Source of the DNA: AC-43 sp963728855
GTDB taxonomy: Bacteria > Actinomycetota > Actinomycetes > Mycobacteriales > Micromonosporaceae
DNA: 64,000 bases
Assembly: GCA_963728855.1 (NCBI GenBank)
Contig: CAVSLN010000012.1
Coordinates: forward strand, 310,001-374,000
Reading direction: 5' to 3'
Shown: positions 39,220 through 47,985 of the stretch, in pieces
Layout of the letters: every line of letters begins with the position of its first letter
How positions within the stretch are numbered: position 1 is the first letter of the stretch
Program-made: the position numbers and the translations under genes
Notes under the pieces: generated by a model
Database searches by the model: none
What the model was told of the DNA's origin: nothing
What the model saw: only the letters and a program-made list of their open reading frames with translations

Positions 39220-40488
39220 ATGACCGACGACGTCGCGCTGCTGCTGCGCCGGGCCGGGTTCGGCCCGACCGCGGCGGACCTGGCCGCGGCGCGTACGGCA
39301 GGCTACGCCGCGACGCTGTCCGCCCTCCTCGCGCCGCCCGGAGCGGACGTCGGCGCGGCCAACGCGCCGGTCCCGCAGCTCGGCCCCGACCCGTACGCGA
39401 GCCGGCCGAACCCGACCGGTACCCAGCGCGTCCGGGCGGACGACACCCGGCGGGCGCAGGCCAGCCGGATCACCCAGTGGTGGCTGGACCGGATGATGGT
39501 CGCCAACCACCAGGCCGCCGAGAAGCTGGTGTTCTTCTGGCACGGGCACTGGGCCACCTCGGTGACGAAGGTCAAGAGCGCGCAGCTCATGCTCGCGCAG
39601 AACCGCACCTTCCGGGACTCGGCGGACTTCGCCGCGATGGCGCGCCGTATGGTCGTCGACCCGGCCCTGGTGTACTGGCTCGACGGGCAGCTGAACGGCA
39701 AGGCCGGGGCCAACGAGAACCTCGCCCGTGAGCTGTTGGAGCTGTTCATGCTCGGGATCGGCAACTACACGGAGGCAGACATCAAGGAGCTGAGCCGGGC
39801 GCTGACCGGCTGGCGGATCGACCTGCGCTCGGAGAGCTGCTTCCTCGACCCCCGCGCGCACGACGGCAGCGCCAAGACCATCCTCGGCGTGACCGCGCCC
39901 TTCACCGCGGACAGCGTGGTCGACCACCTGCTGCGCCAGCCGGCCTGCCCCCGGTTCATCGCTTCCCGCCTGTGGTTCCGGTACGCCTCGTCCACCGACC
40001 CCGTACCCGCGCGGCTCCGGGAGGCGATGGCCGCCGCGTTCCCCGCGCCGGTGTCGATGCTGCGGGTGCTCTTCACCGACGACGCCTTCGGCGCCACGCG
40101 GGGCACGCTGGTGAAGCAGCCGGTCGAATGGTTCGTCGGCGCGATGCGGCAGCTGGCGTTGCGGCCGGCCGACCTGCCGGCCGATGCCTTCACCCAGTTC
40201 AACGACGGGCTGGGTGGACTGGGCCAGCGCCCGTTCGCGCCGCCGAGCGTCGGCGGGTGGCCGTCGGGCATGGCGTGGCTGACGTCGGCGGCGGCGCGGG
40301 TGCGGCTCAGCCTGGCCGGCAAGCTCGCCAGCCTGGCCGTACAGAGCCCGCTGACGCCGGAGGACGCCGCCTACCTGCTCGGCATCGACCGGTGGACGGA
40401 CCGGACCTACGCCGCGCTGCGCGACGCGCCGAACGCCCGCCTGCGAATGACGCTCGCCCTGGTGAGCCCCGAGTACCTGGTGACCTGA
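39220..40488 (+). CDS. DUF1800-family protein
   Basis: The protein is 422 aa from ATG 39220. Recognised by LLLRRAGFGPTAADL at the start, WWLDRMM, VFFWHGHWATS, ENLARELLELFMLGIG, YTEADIKELSRALTGWR and PSVGGWPSG near the end, all hallmarks of DUF1800. The biochemical function is unknown. It nearly always precedes a DUF1501 gene, as here (1 bp gap). No signal peptide is evident, so export may depend on its Tat partner. It sits inside the polysaccharide cluster on the opposite strand to the glycosyltransferases. Confidence 0.8.
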   Translation: MTDDVALLLRRAGFGPTAADLAAARTAGYAATLSALLAPPGADVGAANAPVPQLGPDPYASRPNPTGTQRVRADDTRRAQASRITQWWLDRMMVANHQAAEKLVFFWHGHWATSVTKVKSAQLMLAQNRTFRDSADFAAMARRMVVDPALVYWLDGQLNGKAGANENLARELLELFMLGIGNYTEADIKELSRALTGWRIDLRSESCFLDPRAHDGSAKTILGVTAPFTADSVVDHLLRQPACPRFIASRLWFRYASSTDPVPARLREAMAAAFPAPVSMLRVLFTDDAFGATRGTLVKQPVEWFVGAMRQLALRPADLPADAFTQFNDGLGGLGQRPFAPPSVGGWPSGMAWLTSAAARVRLSLAGKLASLAVQSPLTPEDAAYLLGIDRWTDRTYAALRDAPNARLRMTLALVSPEYLVT

Positions 40489-40489
40489 C

Positions 40490-41746
40490 ATGGATGCGTT
40501 GACCCGTCGCCGGTTCCTGCTCGCCTCCGGGGTGGTGGGCGGCACCGGGCTGGCGGCCGGCGCGGCCGCGATGGGGCTCACCGAGCTGCTGCGGACCGCG
40601 CCCACCGGACCGCGGCCGCCCGGCGACCGGAAGGTCAGCAAGCTCGTCCTGGTCACGCTGTACGGCGGCAACGACGGGCTCAACACGGTGGTCCCCTACG
40701 CCGACCCGGCGTACCACTCGGCCCGCCCCGAGCTGGCGTACCGGCCGGAGCAGGTGCTGCACCTCGACGGCGCGCTCGGCCTGAACCCCGCGATGGCGGG
40801 CCTGAAGCGCCTCTGGGACGGGCAGCGGCTCGCCATCGTCCTCGGCGTGGGCTACCCGAACCCGGTCCGGAGCCACTTCCGCTCGATGGACATCTGGCAG
40901 TCCGGGTCGCCGAACCGCCCGGCCAACACCGGATGGGTCGGCCGCTGGCTGGACCTGACGAAGGCGAGCCGCGAGGTCGCGGTGAGCTTCGAGCCGGTAC
41001 TCCCGCCCGTGCTCGCCGGTACGACCCGGGTGGGCTCGTGCATCAGCTACCGCGGGTTCGCGCTGCCGCCGTGGATCGACGTGAAGACGATATCGGCGCT
41101 GGCGCGCAGCGAACGGGACGAGTCGCCGGTACAGGCCAGGGCCGCGGCCGCCTACGAGGACCTGATCAAGATGGACCGGCTGGTACGGGAGGCCGGCGAC
41201 GCGCCCACCCCGTCGGGCGGCGACGGTACGGACAGCCCGGCGACCGGTACCGGCGGCGACAGCGCGCTGTCCGGCCAGCTCAACCTCGTGGCGCGCTGTG
41301 TCGAGGCCGGCGTACCGACGCGGGTCTACTCGGTGAGCCTCGGTGGCTTCGACACCCACGCGGACGAGCGCGCCGGGCAGGAGAGCCTGCTGCGCCAGCT
41401 CGACGACGCGCTGAGCGGCTTCCTCGCCAGGATGGGGCGTACCGAGGCCGGGCGGCAGGTCGCGGTCGTGGTCTACAGCGAGTTCGGCCGGCGGGTGCGC
41501 GCGAACGCCTCCGACGGCACCGACCACGGGACCGCCGGGCCGATGTTCGTCCTGGGCGCCCGCGTGAAGGGCGGCCTCTACGGTACCCAGCCGAGCCTCA
41601 CCGACCTCGACGCCGGCGACCTCAAGGCGTCGACGGACTTCCGCGACGTCTTCGGTACGGTTCTCGCGGCCGTCCTGCAGGCCGACCCGGCCAGCTGTCT
41701 CGACGGCTACCAGGCGAAGCTGCTGCCATTCCTGCCGTTCGACTGA
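40490..41746 (+). CDS. DUF1501-family Tat-exported protein
   Basis: The protein is 418 aa. The N-terminus has a twin-arginine signal (TRRRFLLASGVVGG) followed by a hydrophobic Ala/Gly stretch, so it should be exported folded. DUF1501 motifs: LVTLYGGNDGLNTVVPY, SHFRSMDIWQ, LGGFDTHADE, VVYSEFGRRVRANASDGTDH. The domain belongs to the alkaline-phosphatase-like superfamily and the Asp/His residues in the last segment may bind metal. Its role is unknown. It is paired with the DUF1800 gene. Confidence 0.8.
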   Translation: MDALTRRRFLLASGVVGGTGLAAGAAAMGLTELLRTAPTGPRPPGDRKVSKLVLVTLYGGNDGLNTVVPYADPAYHSARPELAYRPEQVLHLDGALGLNPAMAGLKRLWDGQRLAIVLGVGYPNPVRSHFRSMDIWQSGSPNRPANTGWVGRWLDLTKASREVAVSFEPVLPPVLAGTTRVGSCISYRGFALPPWIDVKTISALARSERDESPVQARAAAAYEDLIKMDRLVREAGDAPTPSGGDGTDSPATGTGGDSALSGQLNLVARCVEAGVPTRVYSVSLGGFDTHADERAGQESLLRQLDDALSGFLARMGRTEAGRQVAVVVYSEFGRRVRANASDGTDHGTAGPMFVLGARVKGGLYGTQPSLTDLDAGDLKASTDFRDVFGTVLAAVLQADPASCLDGYQAKLLPFLPFD

Positions 41747-41889
41747 GTTCATGGCTCACTCGCTCCGCGGCGCGGTGAGGCGACGTCGCCCGGCCGCGCC
41801 ACGCAACGACTTCGTCGGCGCGTCGCGCCCGGCCGGCGCCGCCGCGCCGGCTCACGGAGCCGGGGCCATGCATTCACCCGAGGGCTCAC

Positions 41890-41895
41890 TACGAT
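41890..41895 (+). promoter_or_regulatory. -10-like TACGAT, leaderless start
   Basis: TACGAT ends six bases before ATG 41902 with no Shine-Dalgarno between, the same leaderless geometry as at 2271, 28979, 29593 and 39208. Confidence 0.5.
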
Positions 41896-41901
41896 GTCGC
41901 C

Positions 41902-43032
41902 ATGCCACCGAAGACCGGAACCGAAGACGCTGAACCGACCGGCGACCTGGACGTGCCTCCCGGGCCGCAGCCGGCGGAGGCACAGTCGACCGAGGCGCAG
42001 CCGGCCGCAGCGCGGTCGACCGAGGCGCAGCCGGCCGAGCCGCCGGCGCGGCGCCGCCGGAGGTGGCGACGCATCCTGCTCATCAGCGGCATCTCGCTGG
42101 TGGTGCTGATCGCCGGGTGCATGGTCGGTGTCGGTCTGTACCTGCACTCGGTGGAGTCGAGCGTCCATCGGGTCGACGCGTTCGACGACGTACCGCCGGC
42201 CGCCCGGCCTCCCAAGGTGGCCTCCGACGCCGAGAACATGTTGATTCTCGGCAGCGACACCCGGGATCCGCAGAACACCGCCGGCTCCCGCAGCGACACC
42301 ATGATCCTCGCCCATTTCCCGAAGGACCGGTCGAGCGCCCAGCTGGTCTCGATCCCGCGCGACACCTGGCTGCACATCCCGCAGGCGAAGGACCGCCGGT
42401 ACGGCAACCAGGACGCGAAGATCAACGCGGCCATGGCGTGGGGCGGAATCCCGCTGGTCGTCCAGACGGTGGAAGGCTTCACCGGCGTGCGCATCGACCA
42501 CGTGGTCGTCGTCGACTTCGCCGGCTTCAAGGAGATCATCGACGCGCTCGGCGGCGTCGATATCTACGTCGACCAGAGCTTCCTGTCCAAGCACTCGCTC
42601 AACCCCGACGGGCGCCGCCAGTTCGACAAGGGCATGCAGCACATGGACGGCGCGGCCGCGCTCGACTACTCGCGCGAGCGCTTCGCCTTCGCCGACGGCG
42701 ACTTCGCCCGGATCAAGCACCAGCAACAGATGATCAAGGCGGTGCTCGACAAGGCCGCGTCGGGCGGGCTGCTCGGCGACCCGGGTCGGTTGAACGCGTT
42801 CCTGCGGGCGACCGCGAACGCGGTGGCCGTGGACAACACACTGTCCATCTTCGATACCGCGACGGAGCTGCGTAACCTGCGCAGCGGCGACCTGAAGTTC
42901 ATCACCAGCCCGTCAAAGGGTACCGGCATGGTCGGCGACCAGAGCGTGGTGTTCCCGGACACCACCAAGGCGAAGACCCTCTTCGACGCCGTCCGCCGCG
43001 ACGCCGTACCGGACATCCTGGCGGCCGGCTAG
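41902..43032 (+). CDS. LytR-CpsA-Psr (LCP) family ligase
   Basis: The protein is 376 aa. A short Pro/Ala/Glu repeat precedes one membrane span (RRILLISGISLVVLIAGCM, residues about 53-72), leaving the rest outside. LCP motifs: LILGSDTRD, SRSDTMIL, LVSIPRDTWLHIP, LGGVDIYVDQ and the Arg-containing DYSRERF ... FARIKHQQQM. These enzymes transfer polyprenyl-linked glycopolymers to peptidoglycan or related acceptors. In this cluster it likely attaches the polysaccharide made by the neighbouring genes to the wall. Confidence 0.85.
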   Translation: MPPKTGTEDAEPTGDLDVPPGPQPAEAQSTEAQPAAARSTEAQPAEPPARRRRRWRRILLISGISLVVLIAGCMVGVGLYLHSVESSVHRVDAFDDVPPAARPPKVASDAENMLILGSDTRDPQNTAGSRSDTMILAHFPKDRSSAQLVSIPRDTWLHIPQAKDRRYGNQDAKINAAMAWGGIPLVVQTVEGFTGVRIDHVVVVDFAGFKEIIDALGGVDIYVDQSFLSKHSLNPDGRRQFDKGMQHMDGAAALDYSRERFAFADGDFARIKHQQQMIKAVLDKAASGGLLGDPGRLNAFLRATANAVAVDNTLSIFDTATELRNLRSGDLKFITSPSKGTGMVGDQSVVFPDTTKAKTLFDAVRRDAVPDILAAG

Positions 43033-43158
43033 CGGCCCCGGTGCCCCCGTGCCCGGTACGGCTCCGGGCGGCTGGGTCTGGCCGGTGCGACGGCGCGGTC
43101 GTATCCTGCTGACGGCTTGCGGGAGCCAGGTGCGCACAGCACCAGCAACGGGGGACTC

Positions 43159-44727
43159 ATGGACATCTCGAGCAGGTCGTCGGCCGGTTACGAGCCGGTA
43201 GCCGACGCCACCGGCGTCGACGCGCGCCACCAGCCGCCGCCGTACCGGGTCGGCGGCTCCGACGGCGAGGACGGTGACCCGCCCCGGGAAGTCCCCCGGC
43301 CCCGCCGGCCGGCCGACGACGACACCTCCGCCGACCCGCCAGGTGCCCGCACAGCCACGACCGCGGTGCTGCCGTACGTCGGGTCGGTGGTCTCCCGGCG
43401 TACCCGACACCTGCGCGCCTGGATGCTGACCGCACCGGTGGACCTCGCCGCGCTGCTGGCACCGCTCGCGTTCAGCACCCGCTACTGGCGAGGCGCCCTG
43501 GCGGCGGCCGGACTCACCATGGCCTTCTTCGCCGTCGGGCACCTCTACCGGGCGCGCTGCCACCTCAGCATCCTCGACGAGCTGCCGGACCTCCTCCTCC
43601 AACTGCTGACCGCCGCGGCCCTCGTCACCGTCATCGCCGCGGTACGCCATGACTCGATCGACTACGGCGAGGCGTTCATGCGCGGCGTCGCCCTCTCGGC
43701 CGGCCTGGTGATGTGCGGTCGGGCGGTGACCCGCACGCTCATCCTCGTCGGCCGTCGCCGGCGGTGGGTCGAGCGCAACGCCATCATCATCGGCAGCGGC
43801 CCGATCGCCGTCGAGCTGGCCCGGATGCTGCGCCGGTACCCGCAGTACGGCCTGCGCTTCGCCGGCTACGTCGACGTCGAGTCGCGTTCCGGCGACGCGT
43901 CCACTCCGCTGGTCGGGACGCTGGACAACCTGCCGTCGACGATCGTGATGGTCGAGTGCGACGTCCTCATCATCGCCGACCCGGACTGTCCAGAGTCGAC
44001 GCTGATGGAGATCGTCCGCCAGCCCGGCTGTACCAGCTGCGACCGGTGGGTGGTACCGCGGCTGTGGGGCTCCCACACGCAGGGCGGCCTGTCCGACCAC
44101 ATCGGCGCGATTCCGGTGGCCCAGCTCGGCCGGACCGGGCTGACCGGTCCGCGCTGGGCGGTCAAGCGCCTGTCCGACGTCGTCTTCGCCTCGGTCGGCC
44201 TGGTCGTGCTGAGCCCGGTGTTCCTGCTGTGCGCCATCGCGACCCGGGTCGACGGCGGACCCGGGATCTTCTTCCGGCAGGAGCGGACCGGTCGGCACGG
44301 CAAGCCGATCAGTGTCATCAAGTTCCGGACCATGCACCCGCGCGACGAGGAGGAAGCCCGGACCCACTGGTCGATCGCCGACGACCGGCGGGTCAGCCGT
44401 ACCGGCCGCTTCCTGCGCCGTACGTCGCTGGACGAGCTGCCGCAGCTCTGGAACATCCTGCGCGGCGACATGACCGTGGTCGGGCCGCGGCCGGAGCGGC
44501 CCTACTTCGTCGCGAAGTTCTCCGCCGAGTACCCCGACTACGCCATGCGCCACCGCATCCCGCCCGGCCTCACTGGGCTCGCGCAGGTGAGCGGCCTGCG
44601 CGGCGACACGTCGATCCCCGACCGGGTCCGGTTCGACAACTACTACATCGAGAACTGGTCGCTCTGGCTGGATGTCAAGGTACTGATCCGTACGGTCGCC
44701 GAGGTGCTGCGTGGTGGTGGCCGCTGA
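43159..44727 (+). CDS. polyprenyl-phosphate sugar-1-P transferase (WbaP-like)
   Basis: The protein is 522 aa from ATG 43159, preceded by GGGGGA; an in-frame TTG at 43117 would add 14 residues. About 110 disordered residues are followed by four membrane helices, a Rossmann-like middle domain (NAIIIGSGPIAVELARMLR) and a C-terminal bacterial sugar transferase domain: KRLSDVVFASVGLVVLSPVF, VIKFRTM, TSLDELPQLWNILRGDM, VGPRPERP and PPGLTGLAQVSG. It starts synthesis by loading a sugar-1-phosphate on undecaprenyl phosphate. A -10-like TATCCT lies at 43102-43107. Confidence 0.85.
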   Translation: MDISSRSSAGYEPVADATGVDARHQPPPYRVGGSDGEDGDPPREVPRPRRPADDDTSADPPGARTATTAVLPYVGSVVSRRTRHLRAWMLTAPVDLAALLAPLAFSTRYWRGALAAAGLTMAFFAVGHLYRARCHLSILDELPDLLLQLLTAAALVTVIAAVRHDSIDYGEAFMRGVALSAGLVMCGRAVTRTLILVGRRRRWVERNAIIIGSGPIAVELARMLRRYPQYGLRFAGYVDVESRSGDASTPLVGTLDNLPSTIVMVECDVLIIADPDCPESTLMEIVRQPGCTSCDRWVVPRLWGSHTQGGLSDHIGAIPVAQLGRTGLTGPRWAVKRLSDVVFASVGLVVLSPVFLLCAIATRVDGGPGIFFRQERTGRHGKPISVIKFRTMHPRDEEEARTHWSIADDRRVSRTGRFLRRTSLDELPQLWNILRGDMTVVGPRPERPYFVAKFSAEYPDYAMRHRIPPGLTGLAQVSGLRGDTSIPDRVRFDNYYIENWSLWLDVKVLIRTVAEVLRGGGR

Positions 44728-44748
44728 CGGGGCCCGATCCGTCGCACG

Positions 44749-44786
44749 CGGCCTGAGCCGCGCTACCCGGCCTGAGCCGCGCTACC
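44749..44786. repeat. 2 x 19-bp direct repeat
   Basis: Two perfect 19-bp copies (CGGCCTGAGCCGCGCTACC) lie between the convergent transferase genes. A partly similar third stretch follows. No clear hairpin with a U-tract is seen, so I do not call a terminator. Confidence 0.8.
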
Positions 44787-44802
44787 CGGCCGTTGTCCCG
44801 CG

Positions 44803-45927
44803 TTACGCGGCCTCGGTCACCCAGGACGCCATCCGGGCGGCGAACTCGTCGGCGGAGTACCGCCAGGCGTGCGCCCGGATCCGGTCGCGGTCCAGCGTGT
44901 CGACGTCGGACACCCGGGCCGCGTACCGCTTGGGGTCGAAGGAGTCCAGCAGGAAGCCGGTCTCGCCGTCGGCCACGGTCTCCAGCAGCCCGCCGCGGCG
45001 TACGCCCACCACCGGCGTCCCGCACGCCTGCGCCTCCACGGGCACGATGCCGAAGTCCTCGTGCGCGGGGAAGAGCAGGGCCAGCGCGCCCCAGTACAGC
45101 TCACGCAGCCGCTCCCGCGACGGCCGGTGCTCGAAGGACACCGGCACCCGTACCCGCGCCGCCGCTCGACGCAGCGCCGCCTCCTCGGGCCCGGAACCGG
45201 CGACCACCAGCGGCAGCCGGCTCGCCTCCGCGATCTCGATCATCAGATCGAAGTTCTTGTACTTGATCCAGCGCCCGACGCCCAGCAGGTACCGGCGCTC
45301 CTGCTGGCGTTGCGTACCGGGAGCGGCCCCGAAGTACGCCACGTCCACCGGTGGGTTGATGACGCGGGCGTCCCGCTTCCAGAAGCGCCGGATCCGGCCC
45401 TGTACCTCGCGCGAGTTCGCCGCGTAGCTGTGTACGTGCGCGCTCAGCCGCAGGTCCGCGACCTGAAGCGCCTTCCGGGGAAGGGTGAGCAGCCCGGCCG
45501 AGCCGCGACCGTCGATGTCCGGGCTCCACAGGTACCGGGCCGGCGAGTGGACGTAGCTCAGGTACCGGGTGTCGCCGGCCGAGCCCATCCGGACGGTGTG
45601 CGCGAAGGCATGGCTGGACGAGATGACGACGTCGAAGCGCTCGTCCGCCAGCGTGCGCCACGCGACCGGCATGGCCAGCAGGGCTAACGACTTGGCGCGG
45701 CGCAGGGGCGTACGGGCGAGCCAGGACTCCCGGAAGCCCGGCCGGAGCTCGGCGTCGGACTCCCGCCACAGCACGAACCGCTCGGCATCGGGCAGCATCG
45801 TGCTGATCGCGACGAACACGCTTTCGGAGCCGCCGGTCGCGGCGAACCACTCGTGCACGAGGGCGACGGACTTTCCCGTAAGCAGCCCAGCCTCGTCGCG
45901 GCCGACCAGGCCGAGTGTCTCCGTCAC
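44803..45927 (-). CDS. GT4-family glycosyltransferase
   Basis: The protein is 374 aa from GTG 45927. Motifs: VALVHEWFAATGGSESVF, VVISSSHAFAHTV, YVHSPARYLW, VINPPVD, LLGVGRWIKYKNFDLMIEI, VVAGSGPEEAAL and the donor-site HEDFGIVPVEAQACGTPVV with its two glutamates. It belongs to the GT4 mannosyl-type transferases of capsule clusters. It is convergent with the WbaP-like gene and has its own promoter region downstream of the zinc-ribbon gene start on the other strand. Confidence 0.8.
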   Translation of the reverse strand: MTETLGLVGRDEAGLLTGKSVALVHEWFAATGGSESVFVAISTMLPDAERFVLWRESDAELRPGFRESWLARTPLRRAKSLALLAMPVAWRTLADERFDVVISSSHAFAHTVRMGSAGDTRYLSYVHSPARYLWSPDIDGRGSAGLLTLPRKALQVADLRLSAHVHSYAANSREVQGRIRRFWKRDARVINPPVDVAYFGAAPGTQRQQERRYLLGVGRWIKYKNFDLMIEIAEASRLPLVVAGSGPEEAALRRAAARVRVPVSFEHRPSRERLRELYWGALALLFPAHEDFGIVPVEAQACGTPVVGVRRGGLLETVADGETGFLLDSFDPKRYAARVSDVDTLDRDRIRAHAWRYSADEFAARMASWVTEAA

Positions 45928-46085
45928 GTCCGCCCCCCGTGTCGGGGCGCGCGCCCCGCTGCACGGTAAGTACTAAAAGCGGCGGGGGTCGATCTGTCAA
46001 CCCGCCGGCCGCGGAAGTCGGGCCGCGCACCCCACCGTCCCGACCGCGGGTCATATCATCGGGTACGACCAGGGGAGGTCGACGG

Positions 46086-46562
46086 ATGGCGCTCCAGATG
46101 GACCCCGAGCGGCGCCGCAAGCTCACGGAGCCGGCGCGGTGGCACGACGAGTGGGTACTCCCGGTCGCCCGTACCCGCGACGAGGCGCATCTCTATATGG
46201 ACCTCAATACATGTGATGGGTGCGGCGGGGTGGATGTCACCTGGCCCAATGCCCTGGCCGACGAGGGCGGCGTACCGGCGCGGCGGTACTCGGGCCGTTG
46301 CTCCGGCTGCGGCCAGGCCCGCGAGTTCCTCTTCGCGCTGCCCGAGCGCCCAGCGCTTCCCGGCCCGGACGAGGCGGTCTTCTTCGGCGGCGCGGAGTCC
46401 TCGCAGTTGCTGGACGCGGGGGAGTGGCTGCTGATCTCGGACCTGTGCGCGCAGGCCGGCTCCGGGGCGGACACGACGGCGGAGCGGGCGGAGGCCAGGG
46501 AGCCGCTGGCGATCGCCGCGATCGTCCACGACACCTACCGCGACGCCGTGGACCGGATGTGA
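46086..46562 (+). CDS. zinc-ribbon family protein at the ESX locus
   Basis: The protein is 158 aa from ATG 46086 with AGGGGAGG upstream; a -10-like TATCAT is at 46054-46059. The signature EAHLYMDLNTCDGCG, then CSGCGQAREFLFALP, then LLDAGEWLLISD makes it a third locus of the family found at 27729 and 28991. It carries a distinct basic N-terminal extension. Its stop overlaps the mycosin-like gene's GTG, so it is translationally coupled to ESX. This links the family in the toxin island to the secretion system. Confidence 0.65.
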   Translation: MALQMDPERRRKLTEPARWHDEWVLPVARTRDEAHLYMDLNTCDGCGGVDVTWPNALADEGGVPARRYSGRCSGCGQAREFLFALPERPALPGPDEAVFFGGAESSQLLDAGEWLLISDLCAQAGSGADTTAERAEAREPLAIAAIVHDTYRDAVDRM

Positions 46563-47917
46563 CCCGGTACCAGGCAAGGGCTGGACATCCCGCGACGGCC
46601 GGCGCGCCCGCCAGGACCGTGGTCGCCCGGACCGTGGTCGCCGCGTGCCGAGCCGCCGCCACGCTGGCGCTGCCCGCCGTCCTTGTGCTGCCGGCGGTCC
46701 TTGTGCTGCCGGCGGTCCTTGTGCTGCCGGCCGTTCCGGCCGCGGCCGCCCCGACGGGCGCCGAGAACTGCCCGCAGCCCGGCCAGGACCCGACGACCCC
46801 GTGGGCCCAGCAACTGCTCGCCGCCGACCGGGCCTGGTCGCTGAGCCGCGGGGACGGGCAGCGGATCGCGCTGCTCGACTCCGGGGTGGATGCCACGCAA
46901 CCGTTGCTCGCCGGCCACGTTGAGGCCGGCTTCGACGCGGTGGCCAACAACGGCCCGGCGAACACCGACTGCCTGGGCAGCGGTACCGAGGTGGCCGGTG
47001 TCATGGTGGGGCAGCAGGCGGCCGGCGCCACGGTCGGGATCGCGCCGGGCGCCAACGTGGTACCGGTCCGGGTGCTGGCCAGCCAGGGCTCGGCCGCGCC
47101 GACGGTCGACCCGGCGGTGCTCGCCCGGGCGATCGAGTGGGCGGTCGGCCAACGGGTCACGGTGATCTGCGTGTCGGTCGCCAGCTCCGCCGACGACCCA
47201 CGGGTGGCCACGGCGGTACAGCACGCCGAGAGCGGCGGGATACCGGTGGTGGCGGCGGTCGGCGACCACGGTTCCGCGGACGACGGCAACCCGAAGCCCT
47301 ACCCGGCCGCGTACCCGGGTGTCATCGGGGTCAGCGCGATCGACCTGTCCGGCGCGCGCTGGGCCAAGTCGGGGCACGGGTCGTACGTGGACATCGCGGC
47401 GCCCGGTGCCTCCGTACTGACCACGCGGCGCGGTCAGGGCACCGGGTCGGCGACGGGTACCCGTACGGCCGCCGGTTTCGTCGCGGCAACCGCCGCCATG
47501 GTGCGGCATCGCTGGCGGACGTACGCCCCGGCCGCGGTTCGCAAACAGCTGCGGGCCACCGCGACACCGGCGGCGGGCAGTGAGGGGAGCCCGGACTTCG
47601 GCGCCGGCATCGTCAGCCCGTACGGCGCCCTGACCGAGATGGTCTCGGCGGCCGGCCCGTCGCCGGCCCCCGCGTTCAGCACCGGTACCGCCAGCCAGGC
47701 GGAGCAGGACTGGGCGGCCGCGTGGTCGGCCAGCGGTACCACCGCGACCATGCTCACCGTCGCCGCGGTCGGGCTGGTCCTGGTCCTGCTCGTGGTCGCC
47801 GTCGCGGTCCCGCGCGGACGGCGCCGCTCCTGGCGCCCCACGCTCGCCCCGTCACCGGTCGACGTGCCCGAGCCGGAGGAGCTGGGACCTCCACTGCAAC
47901 TGTTCGGCGACAAGTAG
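46559..47917 (+). CDS. mycosin-like protein with lost catalytic residues
   Basis: The protein is 452 aa from GTG 46559 (GTGA overlap). Layout is that of MycP: signal peptide (a triplicated LPAVLV run), S8 subtilisin-like domain, one C-terminal membrane span (MLTVAAVGLVLVLLVVAVAV) and a basic tail. The catalytic Asp107 remains (IALLDSGVD). The His of HGT is Ser141 (GSGTEV), the nucleophile Ser of GTS is Arg302 (GTRTAAG), and the oxyanion Asn is Asp236 (VGDHG). It should therefore be inactive. Mycosins also stabilise the ESX membrane complex independently of proteolysis, so a structural role is plausible. Confidence 0.8.
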   Translation: MTRYQARAGHPATAGAPARTVVARTVVAACRAAATLALPAVLVLPAVLVLPAVLVLPAVPAAAAPTGAENCPQPGQDPTTPWAQQLLAADRAWSLSRGDGQRIALLDSGVDATQPLLAGHVEAGFDAVANNGPANTDCLGSGTEVAGVMVGQQAAGATVGIAPGANVVPVRVLASQGSAAPTVDPAVLARAIEWAVGQRVTVICVSVASSADDPRVATAVQHAESGGIPVVAAVGDHGSADDGNPKPYPAAYPGVIGVSAIDLSGARWAKSGHGSYVDIAAPGASVLTTRRGQGTGSATGTRTAAGFVAATAAMVRHRWRTYAPAAVRKQLRATATPAAGSEGSPDFGAGIVSPYGALTEMVSAAGPSPAPAFSTGTASQAEQDWAAAWSASGTTATMLTVAAVGLVLVLLVVAVAVPRGRRRSWRPTLAPSPVDVPEPEELGPPLQLFGDK

Positions 47918-47931
47918 GTCCGGGACAACGA

Positions 47932-47960
47932 AGAGGGTGCAGCCGGTGGCCGCACCCTCT
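47932..47960. terminator. bidirectional hairpin terminator
   Basis: A perfect 9-bp inverted repeat (AGAGGGTGC / GCACCCTCT) with an 11-nt loop lies between the convergent mycosin-like gene and the EsxA-like gene. There is no long U-tract, as is usual in actinobacteria. Confidence 0.7.
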
Positions 47961-47985
47961 GTGCCGTCTGTCGTCCGCGGTCAGG

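Noticed and set aside
44798..44810. Terminator hairpin CCGCG-TTA-CGCGG
   Set aside because: The stem is only 5 bp and overlaps the stop codon of the minus-strand glycosyltransferase.
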